NCBI RefSeq assembly: GCF_019021925.1
Contig: NZ_CP058990.1
Location: 3,126,001 to 3,190,000, forward strand
Direction: 5' to 3'
From: Cellulophaga sp. HaHaR_3_176
Lineage (GTDB): Bacteria > Bacteroidota > Bacteroidia > Flavobacteriales > Flavobacteriaceae
Length of the DNA stretch: 64,000 nt
The position numbers and the translations under genes are program-made. Position 1 is the stretch's first letter. Every line of letters begins with the position of its first letter. A model generated the notes under the pieces. The model ran no database searches. It was not told the DNA's origin and was given only the letters and a program-made list of their open reading frames with translations. Below are positions 1-9,362 of the stretch, one piece after another.

Positions 1-2
1 AA

Positions 3-65
3 AGGTTAAAGTCAAAAAAGAAAGCTGCAGAAAAAAAAGTAAACAGAAGTAAGCCTAGCTGGTAA
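3..65 (+). CDS. 3' end of a gene entering from the left (uncertain)
   Basis: An open frame runs in from the window edge and stops with TAA at 63-65. The visible 20 residues are very rich in Lys and Arg and end in KPSW. A basic tail like this is common at the C-terminus of Bacteroidetes RNA helicases and ribosome-associated proteins, but nothing here identifies the family. The frame at position 2 is also open, to a stop at 50-52, so even the reading frame is a guess. Confidence 0.3.
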   Translation, partial: RLKSKKKAAEKKVNRSKPSW

Positions 66-142
66 GCTTTATTCTTTGTTTGTTTTTAAATGAATTATAA
101 ATCTAAAGTTTATGTATTTTTATATTTCTAATAGGATATGAA

Positions 143-661
143 ATGAAAAAAATTAGCGTATTTCTTTTACTGAGCTTAATATTTGCTTTTACATCTTGCG
201 ATGATAAAAAAGAAATAAGCTCTGTAAGCCCTATTAATTGGGAAAGTAGAACTCTTACAAATAGCTTATCAGATTCTTTAGTTAGTGGCAACACATACTT
301 ATCTATCTATTCTCAAATTTATAGCCTGTCTGAGCATCTAACACATGACCTTACCGCAACTGTAAGCATTAGAAATACAAACAGAAAAGATTCTATTTAT
401 ATTACAAATGCCTCTTATTTTAATACTGAAGGGCATTTAATTAGAAACTACATTAAAAAACCAATCTACTTAAAGCCTTTAGAGACAGTTTCAATTGTTA
501 TTGATGAAAAAGATAAAGAGGGCGGAACTGGTGCTAATTTTATTTTTGATTGGAAAATTAAACCGAAAACTCATAAACCTTTTTTTGAAGGAATAATGAT
601 TTCTACTTCTGGTCAACAAGGTTTATCTTTTACAACTGAAGGTAAAAATTATGAGAATTAA
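143..661 (+). CDS. DUF3124 family lipoprotein
   Basis: 172 residues. A signal peptide with a lipobox (FTSC, lipidated Cys19, followed by two Asp) points to a lipoprotein, and acidic residues right after the Cys are typical of surface-exported Bacteroidetes lipoproteins. The body matches the DUF3124 pattern: YSQIYS near residue 57, then TATVSIRNTN, a YxNTEGxLIRNY segment, and GGTGANFIFDW near residue 130. This is a small beta-rich domain without known catalytic activity. It is followed after 71 bp by an FKBP lipoprotein on the same strand, with which it may be co-transcribed. Function unknown; family assignment fairly sure. Confidence 0.82.
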   Translation: MKKISVFLLLSLIFAFTSCDDKKEISSVSPINWESRTLTNSLSDSLVSGNTYLSIYSQIYSLSEHLTHDLTATVSIRNTNRKDSIYITNASYFNTEGHLIRNYIKKPIYLKPLETVSIVIDEKDKEGGTGANFIFDWKIKPKTHKPFFEGIMISTSGQQGLSFTTEGKNYEN

Positions 662-732
662 TACTGTGTTAATCCTCATATAACAAAAACTACTATTTGT
701 TTATATTTGTATTTGATTTAAAAAAACGATTT

Positions 733-1200
733 ATGAAGAATGCCCTATTGATGGTATTAGCTTTTGTAGTTTTCTCTTCTTGTAGTAATGACAAAAAGAG
801 TGAAAGCATTAGTGTTGATACTCCTGAACAGAACGAAGCAGATATAGTTGCTTATATTGCTGCTAATGATTTAGATGCAATAAGAAGTGAAAGTGGATTA
901 TACTATGTAATCGACGAATTAGGAGAGGGTACACAACCTAATGCTAGTTCTGATGTTACTGTTGCTTACAAAGGCTACTTTTTAGATGGTAGTGTTTTCG
1001 ATCAAAGCGATGCAAGTGGACTTACATTTCCACTTAGTGGAGTTATAGCTGGCTGGACAGAAGGTATTGCTTATTTTAAAGAAGGAGGTAGTGGTATGTT
1101 ATTAATACCTGCTCAACTAGGTTATGGCACCTCTGGAAGAGGATCTATACCTGGCGGTTCAGTTCTACTTTTTGATATTAACCTTATTGAGGTAAAATAA
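733..1200 (+). CDS. FKBP-type peptidyl-prolyl cis-trans isomerase, lipoprotein
   Basis: 155 residues from the ATG at 733. An in-frame start at 697 would put 12 residues in front of the signal peptide and is less likely. The signal peptide ends in lipobox FSSC (Cys17). After an acidic linker, an FKBP domain covers about residues 70-155, with the VTVAYKGYFLDGSVFDQS strand, the AGWTEGI segment and LLIPAQLGYG. It would catalyse prolyl isomerisation of envelope proteins in the periplasm or at the outer membrane. It is related to the gliding-motility isomerase GldI, but no neighbouring gld gene supports calling it that. A bidirectional hairpin ends the transcript. Confidence 0.9.
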   Translation: MKNALLMVLAFVVFSSCSNDKKSESISVDTPEQNEADIVAYIAANDLDAIRSESGLYYVIDELGEGTQPNASSDVTVAYKGYFLDGSVFDQSDASGLTFPLSGVIAGWTEGIAYFKEGGSGMLLIPAQLGYGTSGRGSIPGGSVLLFDINLIEVK

Positions 1201-1207
1201 TATAATT

Positions 1208-1242
1208 AGAAATTCTCTAATCAAGAAGATTAGAGAATTTCT
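1208..1242. terminator. Bidirectional rho-independent terminator
   Basis: A perfect 15-bp inverted repeat (AGAAATTCTCTAATC, 5-nt loop, GATTAGAGAATTTCT) lies between the convergent FKBP gene and the GreA/GreB-like gene. It overlaps the last codons of the latter. A T-rich stretch follows on the plus strand. Confidence 0.8.
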
Positions 1243-1688
1243 TCAATTTTTATAGCATTACCATTAAAACTTACTGTAGATCCATTTTCTTTTCCTTGTA
1301 AAAGTCTTCCAATTGGGGTTTCTTTAGAAATACAATACACCTCCAAACCATCTTTTTTAAATTGGCCAGCAGAAATTGCTACAAAGTAATTTGCCATTGA
1401 AGTTTTTACTAAATTACCTGACCCAACAGTATTCGAATGGGTTTCAATATTCACAAGCTTTATAGCTTTCAACATCTTTTCCGCATCTGCTAATTGCGTC
1501 CCTGCTTTTTCGATTTCTAATTGCGTCATCGCTCTACCTGTCTCATGCTTATCACCTGCACTACTTTTTGTTTCGCTTAGTAATGCATCATTCAGTTCTT
1601 TAATTCCTTTACTAATACGCTCTACTCGATGTATTGCAAAATTTTTACAAAAATCAAACAACTCCTTTTTTATATTTTCTGTATCCAT
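1230..1688 (-). CDS. GreA/GreB-like transcription factor family protein
   Basis: 152 residues. The N-terminal half is helical and charged with the motif DKHETGRAM near residue 45, as in the coiled coil of GreA/GreB-related proteins that enters the RNA polymerase secondary channel. The C-terminal half (about 85-152) has the FKBP-like Gre fold signature: AISAGQ, ISKETPIGRLLQGKENGSTVSFNG. By family it would bind RNA polymerase. Flavobacterial homologues diverge from true GreA, and cleavage-factor activity is not shown. It lies 5 bp downstream of an FAD oxidoreductase, so the two are probably co-transcribed. Confidence 0.75.
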   Translation of the reverse strand: MDTENIKKELFDFCKNFAIHRVERISKGIKELNDALLSETKSSAGDKHETGRAMTQLEIEKAGTQLADAEKMLKAIKLVNIETHSNTVGSGNLVKTSMANYFVAISAGQFKKDGLEVYCISKETPIGRLLQGKENGSTVSFNGNAIKIEEIL

Positions 1689-1693
1689 AAAAA

Positions 1694-2806
1694 CTAAAAT
1701 AAATCTGCTACATCTTTACCAATTGTACTACCTATTGCAATACCCATCCCTCCAAGTCTAACACCACAATATATATGGTTCGAAAGTTGTTTAACAATAG
1801 GCTTTTTTTGTTTTCCCATGCCCATTATTCCACTCCATCGGAGTTCAACCTCAAAAAAAACATCTGGCAAAATTACATCTTTTAAAAGTTGTTCTAATTT
1901 ATTTTGAACAACACTTGTTTCTCCAAAAAAAGTTGTCTCTTCTGTTTTAAAATCTAAATTTCTTCCACCTCCAAAAAGCACCCTATCCTCTATGTTTCTA
2001 AAATAATAATAACCTTCATCTAAATGAAAAGTGCCCTTAACTTGTAAGTTTTTAATAGGTTTTGTGATTAAAACTTGAGCACGTGCCGGTTTTATATCTT
2101 CTTTTATAAATTCAGATGCAAAACCATTTGTAGTTAATATTAACTTTCTGGTCGCAAACTCAAAATGATTTGTTTTTACAATAACACTATCAGCCTGTTC
2201 CGTATACTTTTCTACTGTGATAGAATTTAAAATTGATATTCCTTTTTGCTGCACAATATGCAACAATCTCGATATCATTTTACCAGTATCAATTTGCGAT
2301 TCAAAACGGTTTGTTATATAATTTTCTTGTGTGTTTTTAAAATTGAATTTATTCGATGTTTTAAAAAATGGCTGATCCTTAAACACTGGCTTTAAAAGAG
2401 TATTTACCATATTCAATTTAGTAAGACATGTTTCATACAAAGCCCCTTGTTGATTTGTAAAAACTTCATGACCACCATGATTTTGATAATCAATATAAGA
2501 ATCGCCTAAATTTTTACGCAACAACTGAATACCATTCCAACGCTGCTGAACTAACTCGACAACTTCTTGCTCAGAATGTGACTCTAAATCTGATAAAACT
2601 TCTGAAATGCTTCCAAAACAGGCAAAACCTGCATTTTTTGTGCTCGCCCCTTGAGGTAAAAAGCCTTTTTCTAAAATAAGTATTTTTGCTTTTGGATATT
2701 TTTCGCGCAATTGCAAAGCACAATTAAGCCCTACTATACCACTACCAACAATAGTATAGTCAATATTTGACAACCATGTTTTATATTCCCAATAACTTAA
2801 ATTCAT
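1694..2806 (-). CDS. FAD-dependent oxidoreductase (DAO family)
   Basis: 370 residues. The dinucleotide-binding motif GSGIVGLNCA at about residue 21, the acidic end of the second strand (LILEKG) and the STKNAGFACFG segment are those of the DAO superfamily (glycine oxidase, D-amino acid dehydrogenase, sarcosine oxidase). The C-terminal GVRLGGMGIAIGSTIG contacts FAD in that family. It likely oxidises an amino acid or secondary amine. The substrate cannot be read, and no signal peptide is present, so it is cytoplasmic. It sits at the end of a leftward run of envelope-protein genes and just upstream of the GreA/GreB-like gene. Confidence 0.85.
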   Translation of the reverse strand: MNLSYWEYKTWLSNIDYTIVGSGIVGLNCALQLREKYPKAKILILEKGFLPQGASTKNAGFACFGSISEVLSDLESHSEQEVVELVQQRWNGIQLLRKNLGDSYIDYQNHGGHEVFTNQQGALYETCLTKLNMVNTLLKPVFKDQPFFKTSNKFNFKNTQENYITNRFESQIDTGKMISRLLHIVQQKGISILNSITVEKYTEQADSVIVKTNHFEFATRKLILTTNGFASEFIKEDIKPARAQVLITKPIKNLQVKGTFHLDEGYYYFRNIEDRVLFGGGRNLDFKTEETTFFGETSVVQNKLEQLLKDVILPDVFFEVELRWSGIMGMGKQKKPIVKQLSNHIYCGVRLGGMGIAIGSTIGKDVADLF

Positions 2807-2844
2807 AACACTAATTTACATACAAATTAGTTGTTATAATGTAG

Positions 2845-4248
2845 CTAATTGATTGTATCAGTTGGTTGCAACCCGAAAAATAATTGTGAGATAATATTTA
2901 TATCTGAATTAGCACCTATTAATTTACCTTGTAATTTTACTTTATTACCCTCTAACTGCTGTGCATTTACGCGTAGGGTCTCTAATAATTCTGCTATTTT
3001 ACCTGCTTTAGGTATATTTAAATCTTTTTGCAATAGGTTAAAATTTGTATTCAAACTAAAAAAATAACTTCCTGTTTTCGGTTGTAATGGCAATGATTGT
3101 TTAAGTGTTTTAAAGCTTACGTTTTCGGTTGTTTTATTAGCATAAAAAGTATAATACGGAATTGCATTTAAAACTCCATTACCTACTGCACCTTGCTCTT
3201 GCAAATACGCATATACACCTGCTTTAGAACCCATGTTTAAATCTATAATTGGAGCTATTTTTTCTTGAGTAGATTTTATTTCTACCTTCTCAAAATTATC
3301 ATCATACTCATAAGTAACAATAGTATCAATTTGCGTAGTAGTACCCTTAACTGCAACACTAAACACTCCTGTACTTTTTTCTAATAAAGTCGCAACATTT
3401 ATTCCGTTTTTCTCAAAAAACGAAGCTCCATCCAAAAGGTTAATAACGGCTGTTTGATTTTCTTTATTTTTAAAATTGGCATCTACAAACATTTCAAAAG
3501 ATGCGCTTGGTACTGTTTGATATATTATTTCAGAATTAAATGCATTTGGTTTATTTGTATTTATAATTCCATCTAAAACTGCCTTACCATCCTTAAAATT
3601 TAAAGTCACTTTACTTTCTCCTTCTAAATAAATGATGTGATCTTCACTAGCACCTAAACGTTGTAAATAAGCATTACTTTTATCATCAATAAGCTTATTA
3701 TTTAGTAGTACATCATCAAAAATAATTTTACAGTTTTCTGTTGATAGTTTTGGACTAATAGCTATCGCTAAATGACTATTATTCCAAGCAAACATCATTT
3801 TTCCTTTTTCATCTATTGCTGACTTATATTCTCCATTATTAATTTTAATGTTTTTTTCTGTTAGATATTTTAATGCATAGGCATCAAAGTTTTTAGCATC
3901 ATCAATTTTAAACGTTGTAAACATGGTGTTACTTACACTTTTCATCGTGTAAAACACAAGAGAATAAGGTTGTAAATTAATGCCTTTTTCTGGTTTGCTA
4001 ATAGTATCCTTTTCTTTTTCTTCTTTTGGCGATTTTGTGTTTTCCCAATAAAAAGATGGTGATGTTAATGCATCTAAAACTAGTTCTTTTTTAATATCAT
4101 GTAACCCGATTTTTATAACACTTTCAGCATCAACATGTACTACATTTTGTAGTACTGCTGTTTTTTGATAATAAGAGTAAACAAAATATCCTATCACTAC
4201 TAAAAGTAGAAGTGATAGGATTATTTTTATAATTTTTAGCATTTGCAT
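2845..4248 (-). CDS. Membrane-anchored DUF4836-like protein
   Basis: 467 residues with one N-terminal membrane helix (about 6-26, IIKIILSLLLLVVIGYFVY) and a large extracytoplasmic part. It shares several segments, in the same order, with the upstream 742-residue protein: a MMFAWNNSHLAIAIS strand like MWNDNMILMTVS there, a TYEYDDNFEKVEIKST segment like TYEYDENYESKEVTKT, and a C-terminal block about measured quantities reset in strands. The two are therefore paralogues, lying 9 bp apart in one operon. The fold family looks like DUF4836, known only as conserved Bacteroidetes envelope proteins. Function unknown. Confidence 0.65.
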   Translation of the reverse strand: MQMLKIIKIILSLLLLVVIGYFVYSYYQKTAVLQNVVHVDAESVIKIGLHDIKKELVLDALTSPSFYWENTKSPKEEKEKDTISKPEKGINLQPYSLVFYTMKSVSNTMFTTFKIDDAKNFDAYALKYLTEKNIKINNGEYKSAIDEKGKMMFAWNNSHLAIAISPKLSTENCKIIFDDVLLNNKLIDDKSNAYLQRLGASEDHIIYLEGESKVTLNFKDGKAVLDGIINTNKPNAFNSEIIYQTVPSASFEMFVDANFKNKENQTAVINLLDGASFFEKNGINVATLLEKSTGVFSVAVKGTTTQIDTIVTYEYDDNFEKVEIKSTQEKIAPIIDLNMGSKAGVYAYLQEQGAVGNGVLNAIPYYTFYANKTTENVSFKTLKQSLPLQPKTGSYFFSLNTNFNLLQKDLNIPKAGKIAELLETLRVNAQQLEGNKVKLQGKLIGANSDINIISQLFFGLQPTDTIN

Positions 4249-4257
4249 TGTTTCTTT

Positions 4258-6486
4258 TTAATCTACTAAAGCATCAATTACATTTAAGAAATAAGCTAAA
4301 CTATTTTTGTGCCCTTTCCCTTCTGGAGTGTTTAAAATCATTTCTCCCTCCATAACATTACCCTTCATTTTACCAACTCTGAAAACAACATCTTCTACAT
4401 TTTCAGATACATAATTTACTTTGTTTTGGTAAGAACTAGGTACAAGACCTTCTGGTATTGAATTTATTACTTGTTTTCCATTAACATAAATACTTGTCGC
4501 ACTCTGAGAAATCAATTTTTTATGTTTACCTGAAACATTAGCTGTATTTACTCCTTTTTGTATTGCCAACAATTCTTTATACGAATTACCTATAATTATT
4601 ACATCGTCTTTAAAAATCATACTCAATTCAAAAGGAACATCTGGTATTTGCGCAAAATAAACACCTTCTTCAAGGCCTACTTCTCCTTCTTTAATTCCAA
4701 TATTTAATAATCTTTTGAAGATTTCTCTCTCTTCTGAAGTTATCATAAATAAGAATGTTGGTATAGTTTCATCTTTTGTTTTTGTTACTTCTTTACTTTC
4801 GTAATTTTCATCATATTCATATGTCGTATAAGTAACTTCTTTTTGTTCAATACCTGTCATCACAAAAAGCATATCACCTCTAACCATATCTGCAATTGCT
4901 TCTTCATCTAGAAGAATAGAAAACAAACGAGTGCCTATTGGCACAAGATCTTCCATATGCTCTTTTTCAATACCTGCAAACATTGATTCTACCATTTTAG
5001 GGTATGATTTTAAAATACCTTCTGTACTAGCATTTACTGAAAAATATCCTTGAATTTGATCTTCATTAAAGTACTTAAAAAAATCTTTATTCATTTTACC
5101 ATTATACATCTCACGATTATATTCTGCCATATTATCATTCATGGTATAAAGCGTTTTTAAACTTGCGTTATTATCTTCAAAGTTTAACTTAGCTGTTAAG
5201 CCCATACCACCGTACATTCTATTAAAGTCAAACATACCGTATGAACTCCCCATACTACCTGACATTAATTCAGATAAAGCATCTGCATAAATAGCCCCAA
5301 AATCGTCTACCCAAAGCGTAGCTTCATCATCGCCGCCAGCTATACTTTTTACATAATTTTTATTTTTAAGAATATTATCATTCGAATGTGTACCAGCAAA
5401 AATATTTTTTGCCTTTTCTAAAATAGATTCAAGTCCTTCTTTTTTACGAGCTTGTCTTTTCTCTTCTCTCAGCTTTCTTTCTTTTTCTTGATTTTTGTAA
5501 TAGTCACTATCATTATAATCATTGTAATAACTATTATCATCATAAACAGATTCTGTAGTTTCAATTACTGTTTCTTCAACCTCTGTTGCTGTTGCATATA
5601 TTGATTCGGTTAATTCATCATCAGTCTCTACTACATAAGCTTTAATTTTCAACTTCTGTGTAGTCTCTTCCGTATTTGCTGTTACTGTTATTGTTTTAAC
5701 TATCGCATTATAGCCTGAGCCATTAAATTTAACAACTAATTCTCCCGTTTCACCTGGTGCAATCGGTGCTTCTGGTCTTTCAGGAACTGTACAGCCACAA
5801 GAGCTTTTAGCATCGGTAATTAATAAAGGAGCATCACCTGTATTTGTAAATTTAAAAATTGTTTCTTGAGGTGTCCCTTTTTTAATTGTACCAAAATCAT
5901 GCTCTAATTCTTCAAAAGTCATAATTGGATAACCTCCTACCGCATCTGCAGCTTCTATTACCTCCTCAACATCATAAATTACGTCATCATCATATGAATA
6001 ATCATAATCGTAATAATCATTCTCATCCTGAGATACAGTCATAAGAATCATGTTGTCATTCCACATAACTACTACTGATGAGTATTCATCAAGCTTGTAT
6101 GAATATCCATTTTCTTTTACAGTTTTATTTAATTCGCTTTCTGAAAACATACTTTCAAATCCTTCTTTATTATTTAAAGGAATCAGAAAATTATGATTAA
6201 AGATACCGTCTTTAGCATCTAAAAAGTAGTAGAAATTTTGTTTTAAGTTGATTCCGAAATCCTCTAAATTAGATATTTTTCCATCAGTTTCTCTACTAAG
6301 TTCTTTTACCAAAAGTTTCCCGAATTTAGAATTTTCAAATTCTGAAACAGAAACTAAATCTGTAATATTTTTTCCTTTAATTGAAATTACCGCACTAGCA
6401 CTACTCGGAATTTTAGTAATTAAATCTTGAGCAGAAGCCGTTATGGTTGCTAAGCAAAGGCTGGCAAAAAGAAGTACTTTTTTCAT
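4258..6486 (-). CDS. Exported DUF4836-like protein with inserted DUF1573 domain
   Basis: 742 residues. Signal peptide about 1-19 (cleavage after ASA). Residues 20-155 and about 355-742 together resemble DUF4836-type envelope proteins (PSSASAVISIKGKN near the start). Between them, residues about 188-287 form a clear DUF1573 domain: HDFGTIKKG, FKFTNTGDAPLLI, SSCGCTVPE, IAPGETGELVVKF. This insert is framed by Asp/Tyr-rich low-complexity linkers (about 155-175 and 315-330) and a charged stretch (335-350). DUF1573 is an Ig-like domain of unknown role, frequent in Bacteroidetes exported proteins. It is the middle gene of a leftward operon, after a lipoprotein and before its own paralogue. Confidence 0.72.
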   Translation of the reverse strand: MKKVLLFASLCLATITASAQDLITKIPSSASAVISIKGKNITDLVSVSEFENSKFGKLLVKELSRETDGKISNLEDFGINLKQNFYYFLDAKDGIFNHNFLIPLNNKEGFESMFSESELNKTVKENGYSYKLDEYSSVVVMWNDNMILMTVSQDENDYYDYDYSYDDDVIYDVEEVIEAADAVGGYPIMTFEELEHDFGTIKKGTPQETIFKFTNTGDAPLLITDAKSSCGCTVPERPEAPIAPGETGELVVKFNGSGYNAIVKTITVTANTEETTQKLKIKAYVVETDDELTESIYATATEVEETVIETTESVYDDNSYYNDYNDSDYYKNQEKERKLREEKRQARKKEGLESILEKAKNIFAGTHSNDNILKNKNYVKSIAGGDDEATLWVDDFGAIYADALSELMSGSMGSSYGMFDFNRMYGGMGLTAKLNFEDNNASLKTLYTMNDNMAEYNREMYNGKMNKDFFKYFNEDQIQGYFSVNASTEGILKSYPKMVESMFAGIEKEHMEDLVPIGTRLFSILLDEEAIADMVRGDMLFVMTGIEQKEVTYTTYEYDENYESKEVTKTKDETIPTFLFMITSEEREIFKRLLNIGIKEGEVGLEEGVYFAQIPDVPFELSMIFKDDVIIIGNSYKELLAIQKGVNTANVSGKHKKLISQSATSIYVNGKQVINSIPEGLVPSSYQNKVNYVSENVEDVVFRVGKMKGNVMEGEMILNTPEGKGHKNSLAYFLNVIDALVD

Positions 6487-6521
6487 TATAAGTTGTTATT
6501 TGTTAATCTGTAAAGTTTTTT

Positions 6522-7208
6522 TTAATTTGATAATTGTATTCTATTAGAAACACTTTTCTCTCCGAGAATAAGTGACATTGCATCTATTTTAAGTAAAACA
6601 GCTTTTTTATTTGGAGACACTCTTGCATTTACATTCGAAACAGCTTTTACCTCATTTTTAAATCGATAGATACTAGTATAACTAGCTTCTTTAAATATTT
6701 TTCGATCTTCTCCATTTAAACGATAGAATGTTTTTTTTATCTTATCATCATATGAAAAATGACGCTCAAAATTATTATCTGTACTGTTATACGAAAAGTT
6801 TGTGGTATTAAATTTCGTTTGTTCCTTTTTATTTTGTTGACGAATTAAATCTTGAAATACAGCATCTAAACTGGTTACTTTATCAAAACTACACGAGATA
6901 CTAAAAATGTAATTTTCATAATCTGTAGTTTTTTTAATATTTGTAATTCCTTTAATTGTTTTAAGGTGGTTTTCAGCATCTTTAAGCGCTAATTCAATAT
7001 CATCCTTAGAAGGAACTTTACGACCGTTAACACTGTCTAATAACATTATTGAGGCTAACTTAGTTTTACTCTTACTCATATTAAATGTAACCAACATAGT
7101 ACCACTGCCATCTGAATTTAAATTAATCTCTTCCAGAATTTCAAAACAACCAGTACATAATGTTAAGCTTAAAAATAAAAATGTGTATTGTGAGATTTTT
7201 TTAATCAT
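6522..7208 (-). CDS. Putative lipoprotein of unknown function
   Basis: 228 residues with a lipoprotein signal peptide (lipobox CTGC, Cys21) and the mature start FEILEEINLNSDGSG. The INLNSDGSG...VTFNMS pattern near the N-terminus recalls lipoproteins with a beta-rich LppM-like fold, but I cannot assign a family. It is the first gene of a three-gene leftward operon (35 bp before the DUF4836/DUF1573 gene), so a joint envelope role is likely. No catalytic motif seen. Confidence 0.6.
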   Translation of the reverse strand: MIKKISQYTFLFLSLTLCTGCFEILEEINLNSDGSGTMLVTFNMSKSKTKLASIMLLDSVNGRKVPSKDDIELALKDAENHLKTIKGITNIKKTTDYENYIFSISCSFDKVTSLDAVFQDLIRQQNKKEQTKFNTTNFSYNSTDNNFERHFSYDDKIKKTFYRLNGEDRKIFKEASYTSIYRFKNEVKAVSNVNARVSPNKKAVLLKIDAMSLILGEKSVSNRIQLSN

Positions 7209-7363
7209 GTTAGCTAATGTTACTATTGTATGTCTATAAACTTTTAAATATGTTACAAATTGTATTATTTATTTAAAAATGTTAACAGGTCAAAGAAAAA
7301 GAAAATAAGCAATAAGCACATCCCTATAAACCGTGAAATAAAAAACGGTATATCCTAAAACCA

Positions 7364-7390
7364 AAAACTCTGGCATTTAGCCAGAGTTTT
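7364..7390 (-). terminator. Rho-independent terminator after accC
   Basis: Perfect 11-bp stem AAAACTCTGGC / GCCAGAGTTTT with an ATTTA loop. In the minus direction it is followed by a T run. It lies 10 bp after the stop codon of accC and closes the fabH-accB-accC unit. Confidence 0.88.
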
Positions 7391-7399
7391 AAATAAATG

Positions 7400-8752
7400 T
7401 TATTCTGTTGGTGGAGGATCCATTACAAAATCTTCCATAAATTTAGTGGTATAATTACCAGCTAAATAATCAGGATGATCCATCAATTGCCTATGAAAAG
7501 GAATTGTTGTTTTTACTCCTTCAATTACAAACTCATCTAAAGCACGCTTCATTTTATTAATTGCCTCTTCTCTTGTCTGAGCAGTTGTTATTAACTTAGC
7601 AATCATTGAATCGTAATTAGATGGAATTGTGTAACCACTATATACGTGTGTATCTAATCTTATACCGTGTCCGCCTGGTGTATGTAACGTTGTTATTTTA
7701 CCTGGTGAAGGACGAAAATCGTGATAAGGATCTTCTGCATTAATTCTACATTCAATAGAGTGTAATTTTGGTAAGTAGTTTTTTCCAGAAATTGGAACAC
7801 CACCTGCAACTAAAATTTGTTCTCTAATAAGATCATAATCTATTACTTGCTCTGTAATAGGGTGCTCTACTTGAATACGAGTATTCATCTCCATAAAGTA
7901 GAAGTTACGGTGTTTATCTACCAAAAACTCGATAGTACCTGCACCTTCATATTTTATATATTCTGCAGCTTTTACGGCAGCAGCTCCCATATCTTCTCGA
8001 AGTTTATCGGTCATGAAAGGAGATGGAGTTTCTTCAGTAAGTTTTTGATGACGACGCTGAACAGAGCAGTCTCTTTCTGATAAATGACAGGCTTTACCAT
8101 ATTGGTCACCTACAATTTGTATTTCAATATGGCGAGGCTCTTCAATAAGCTTTTCCATATACATACCACCATTACCAAAAGCAGCAGTCGCCTCTTGTAC
8201 AGCACTGTTGTAAAGGTCTTCCATTTTGTCTTCACTCCAAACAGCACGCATACCTTTACCGCCACCACCAGCAGTTGCTTTTACCATAACAGGATACCCC
8301 ATTTTTTTAGCAATCTTCTTAGCGTCTTCTACATCTTTTAATAAACCTTCAGAACCAGGAACACATGGTACACCTGCTTTTTTCATAGTTTCTTTAGCTG
8401 TAGCCTTATCTCCCATTTTATCTATTTGGTCACCAGAGGCACCAATAAATTTGATATCGTGTTCTGCACAAATTCTAGAAAATTTAGAATTTTCAGACAA
8501 AAATCCATATCCAGGGTGTATAGCATCTGCATTAGTAATTTCTGCAGCAGCGATTATATTAGGAATTTTTAAGTAAGATTCACTACTCGGAGCAGGTCCA
8601 ATACACACCGCTTCATCTGCAAATCTAACATGTAAACTCTCTTCATCAGCTTTGGAATAAACAGCAACTGTTTTAATTCCCATTTCCTTGCAAGTTCTAA
8701 TAATTCGCAAAGCAATTTCGCCTCTATTTGCAATTAATATTTTCTTGAACAT
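7400..8752 (-). CDS. accC: Acetyl-CoA carboxylase, biotin carboxylase subunit
   Basis: 450 residues, the usual length for AccC. It carboxylates the biotin of BCCP with bicarbonate and ATP, the first half-reaction of malonyl-CoA formation for fatty-acid synthesis. Visible hallmarks: [18 protein letters not shown] at the N-terminus, the ATP-grasp glycine-rich loop [10 protein letters not shown] at about 163-172, and the catalytic [14 protein letters not shown] around residue 287. It follows accB after 86 bp and ends in a strong terminator. Cytoplasmic. Confidence 0.97.
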   Translation of the reverse strand: MFKKILIANRGEIALRIIRTCKEMGIKTVAVYSKADEESLHVRFADEAVCIGPAPSSESYLKIPNIIAAAEITNADAIHPGYGFLSENSKFSRICAEHDIKFIGASGDQIDKMGDKATAKETMKKAGVPCVPGSEGLLKDVEDAKKIAKKMGYPVMVKATAGGGGKGMRAVWSEDKMEDLYNSAVQEATAAFGNGGMYMEKLIEEPRHIEIQIVGDQYGKACHLSERDCSVQRRHQKLTEETPSPFMTDKLREDMGAAAVKAAEYIKYEGAGTIEFLVDKHRNFYFMEMNTRIQVEHPITEQVIDYDLIREQILVAGGVPISGKNYLPKLHSIECRINAEDPYHDFRPSPGKITTLHTPGGHGIRLDTHVYSGYTIPSNYDSMIAKLITTAQTREEAINKMKRALDEFVIEGVKTTIPFHRQLMDHPDYLAGNYTTKFMEDFVMDPPPTE

Positions 8753-8838
8753 CTTTTGAAATTTTAAATTTGAACCTAAATTTTAAATGATTTTAATTGG
8801 TTGAAAACAGCCAGTCAAAACTTAGCACTTAAAATTTC

Positions 8839-9333
8839 TTATGATGGGTCTACTAAAAATAATGGTTGATCAAATTCTACTGGTGATGAATCGTCAACTA
8901 ATACTTTTACTATTTTACCAGAAACCTCTGATTCAATATCATTAAAAAGTTTCATTGCTTCAATAACACATAAAACATCACCTTTACCAATAGTACTACC
9001 TACTTCAACAAACACAGGCTTATCTGGTGATGGTTTTCTATAAAAAGTTCCAATAATTGGAGATTTGATTGTTATATATTTAGCATCTTCATCTTGCTCA
9101 GCTTTTGCTGCTATTTCAACAGAAGAAGCTCCTTCATTAGCAGCTGGCGCAGCTACTTGTTGCATCATTGGGTTGTGCATCGGTAATTGTTGCACATATG
9201 TAGTCCCTTCTGAAGAAGAACCTATAGCTCCAGTACGAATAGTTATTTTGAGATCTTTCATCTCTAATTTAACTTCGCTTGCACCTGATTTAGCTACAAA
9301 TTTAATCAAGCTTTGAATTTCTTTAATATCCAT
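8839..9333 (-). CDS. accB: Acetyl-CoA carboxylase biotin carboxyl carrier protein
   Basis: 164 residues. The C-terminal biotinyl domain (about 85-164) contains the biotinylation motif EAMKLF with Lys128 as the biotin site, and the thumb segment IGTFYRKPSPDKP that marks AccB rather than other biotinyl domains. The middle is an Ala/Gln/Pro-rich flexible linker. It carries CO2 between AccC and the carboxyltransferase. It is placed between fabH (29 bp upstream) and accC (86 bp downstream), as in many Flavobacteria. Confidence 0.97.
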   Translation of the reverse strand: MDIKEIQSLIKFVAKSGASEVKLEMKDLKITIRTGAIGSSSEGTTYVQQLPMHNPMMQQVAAPAANEGASSVEIAAKAEQDEDAKYITIKSPIIGTFYRKPSPDKPVFVEVGSTIGKGDVLCVIEAMKLFNDIESEVSGKIVKVLVDDSSPVEFDQPLFLVDPS

Positions 9334-9362
9334 CGGATTCTAGTTTAATATAGTTGAATTTT

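Noticed and set aside
733..1200. Calling the FKBP lipoprotein GldI (gliding motility)
   Set aside because: Only the general FKBP lipoprotein pattern is seen. No gld or spr gene lies nearby and GldI is somewhat longer.
7817..8576. Plus-strand open frames opposite accC (60-120 codons)
   Set aside because: Shadow frames of a highly conserved gene on the other strand. Their composition is not protein-like.
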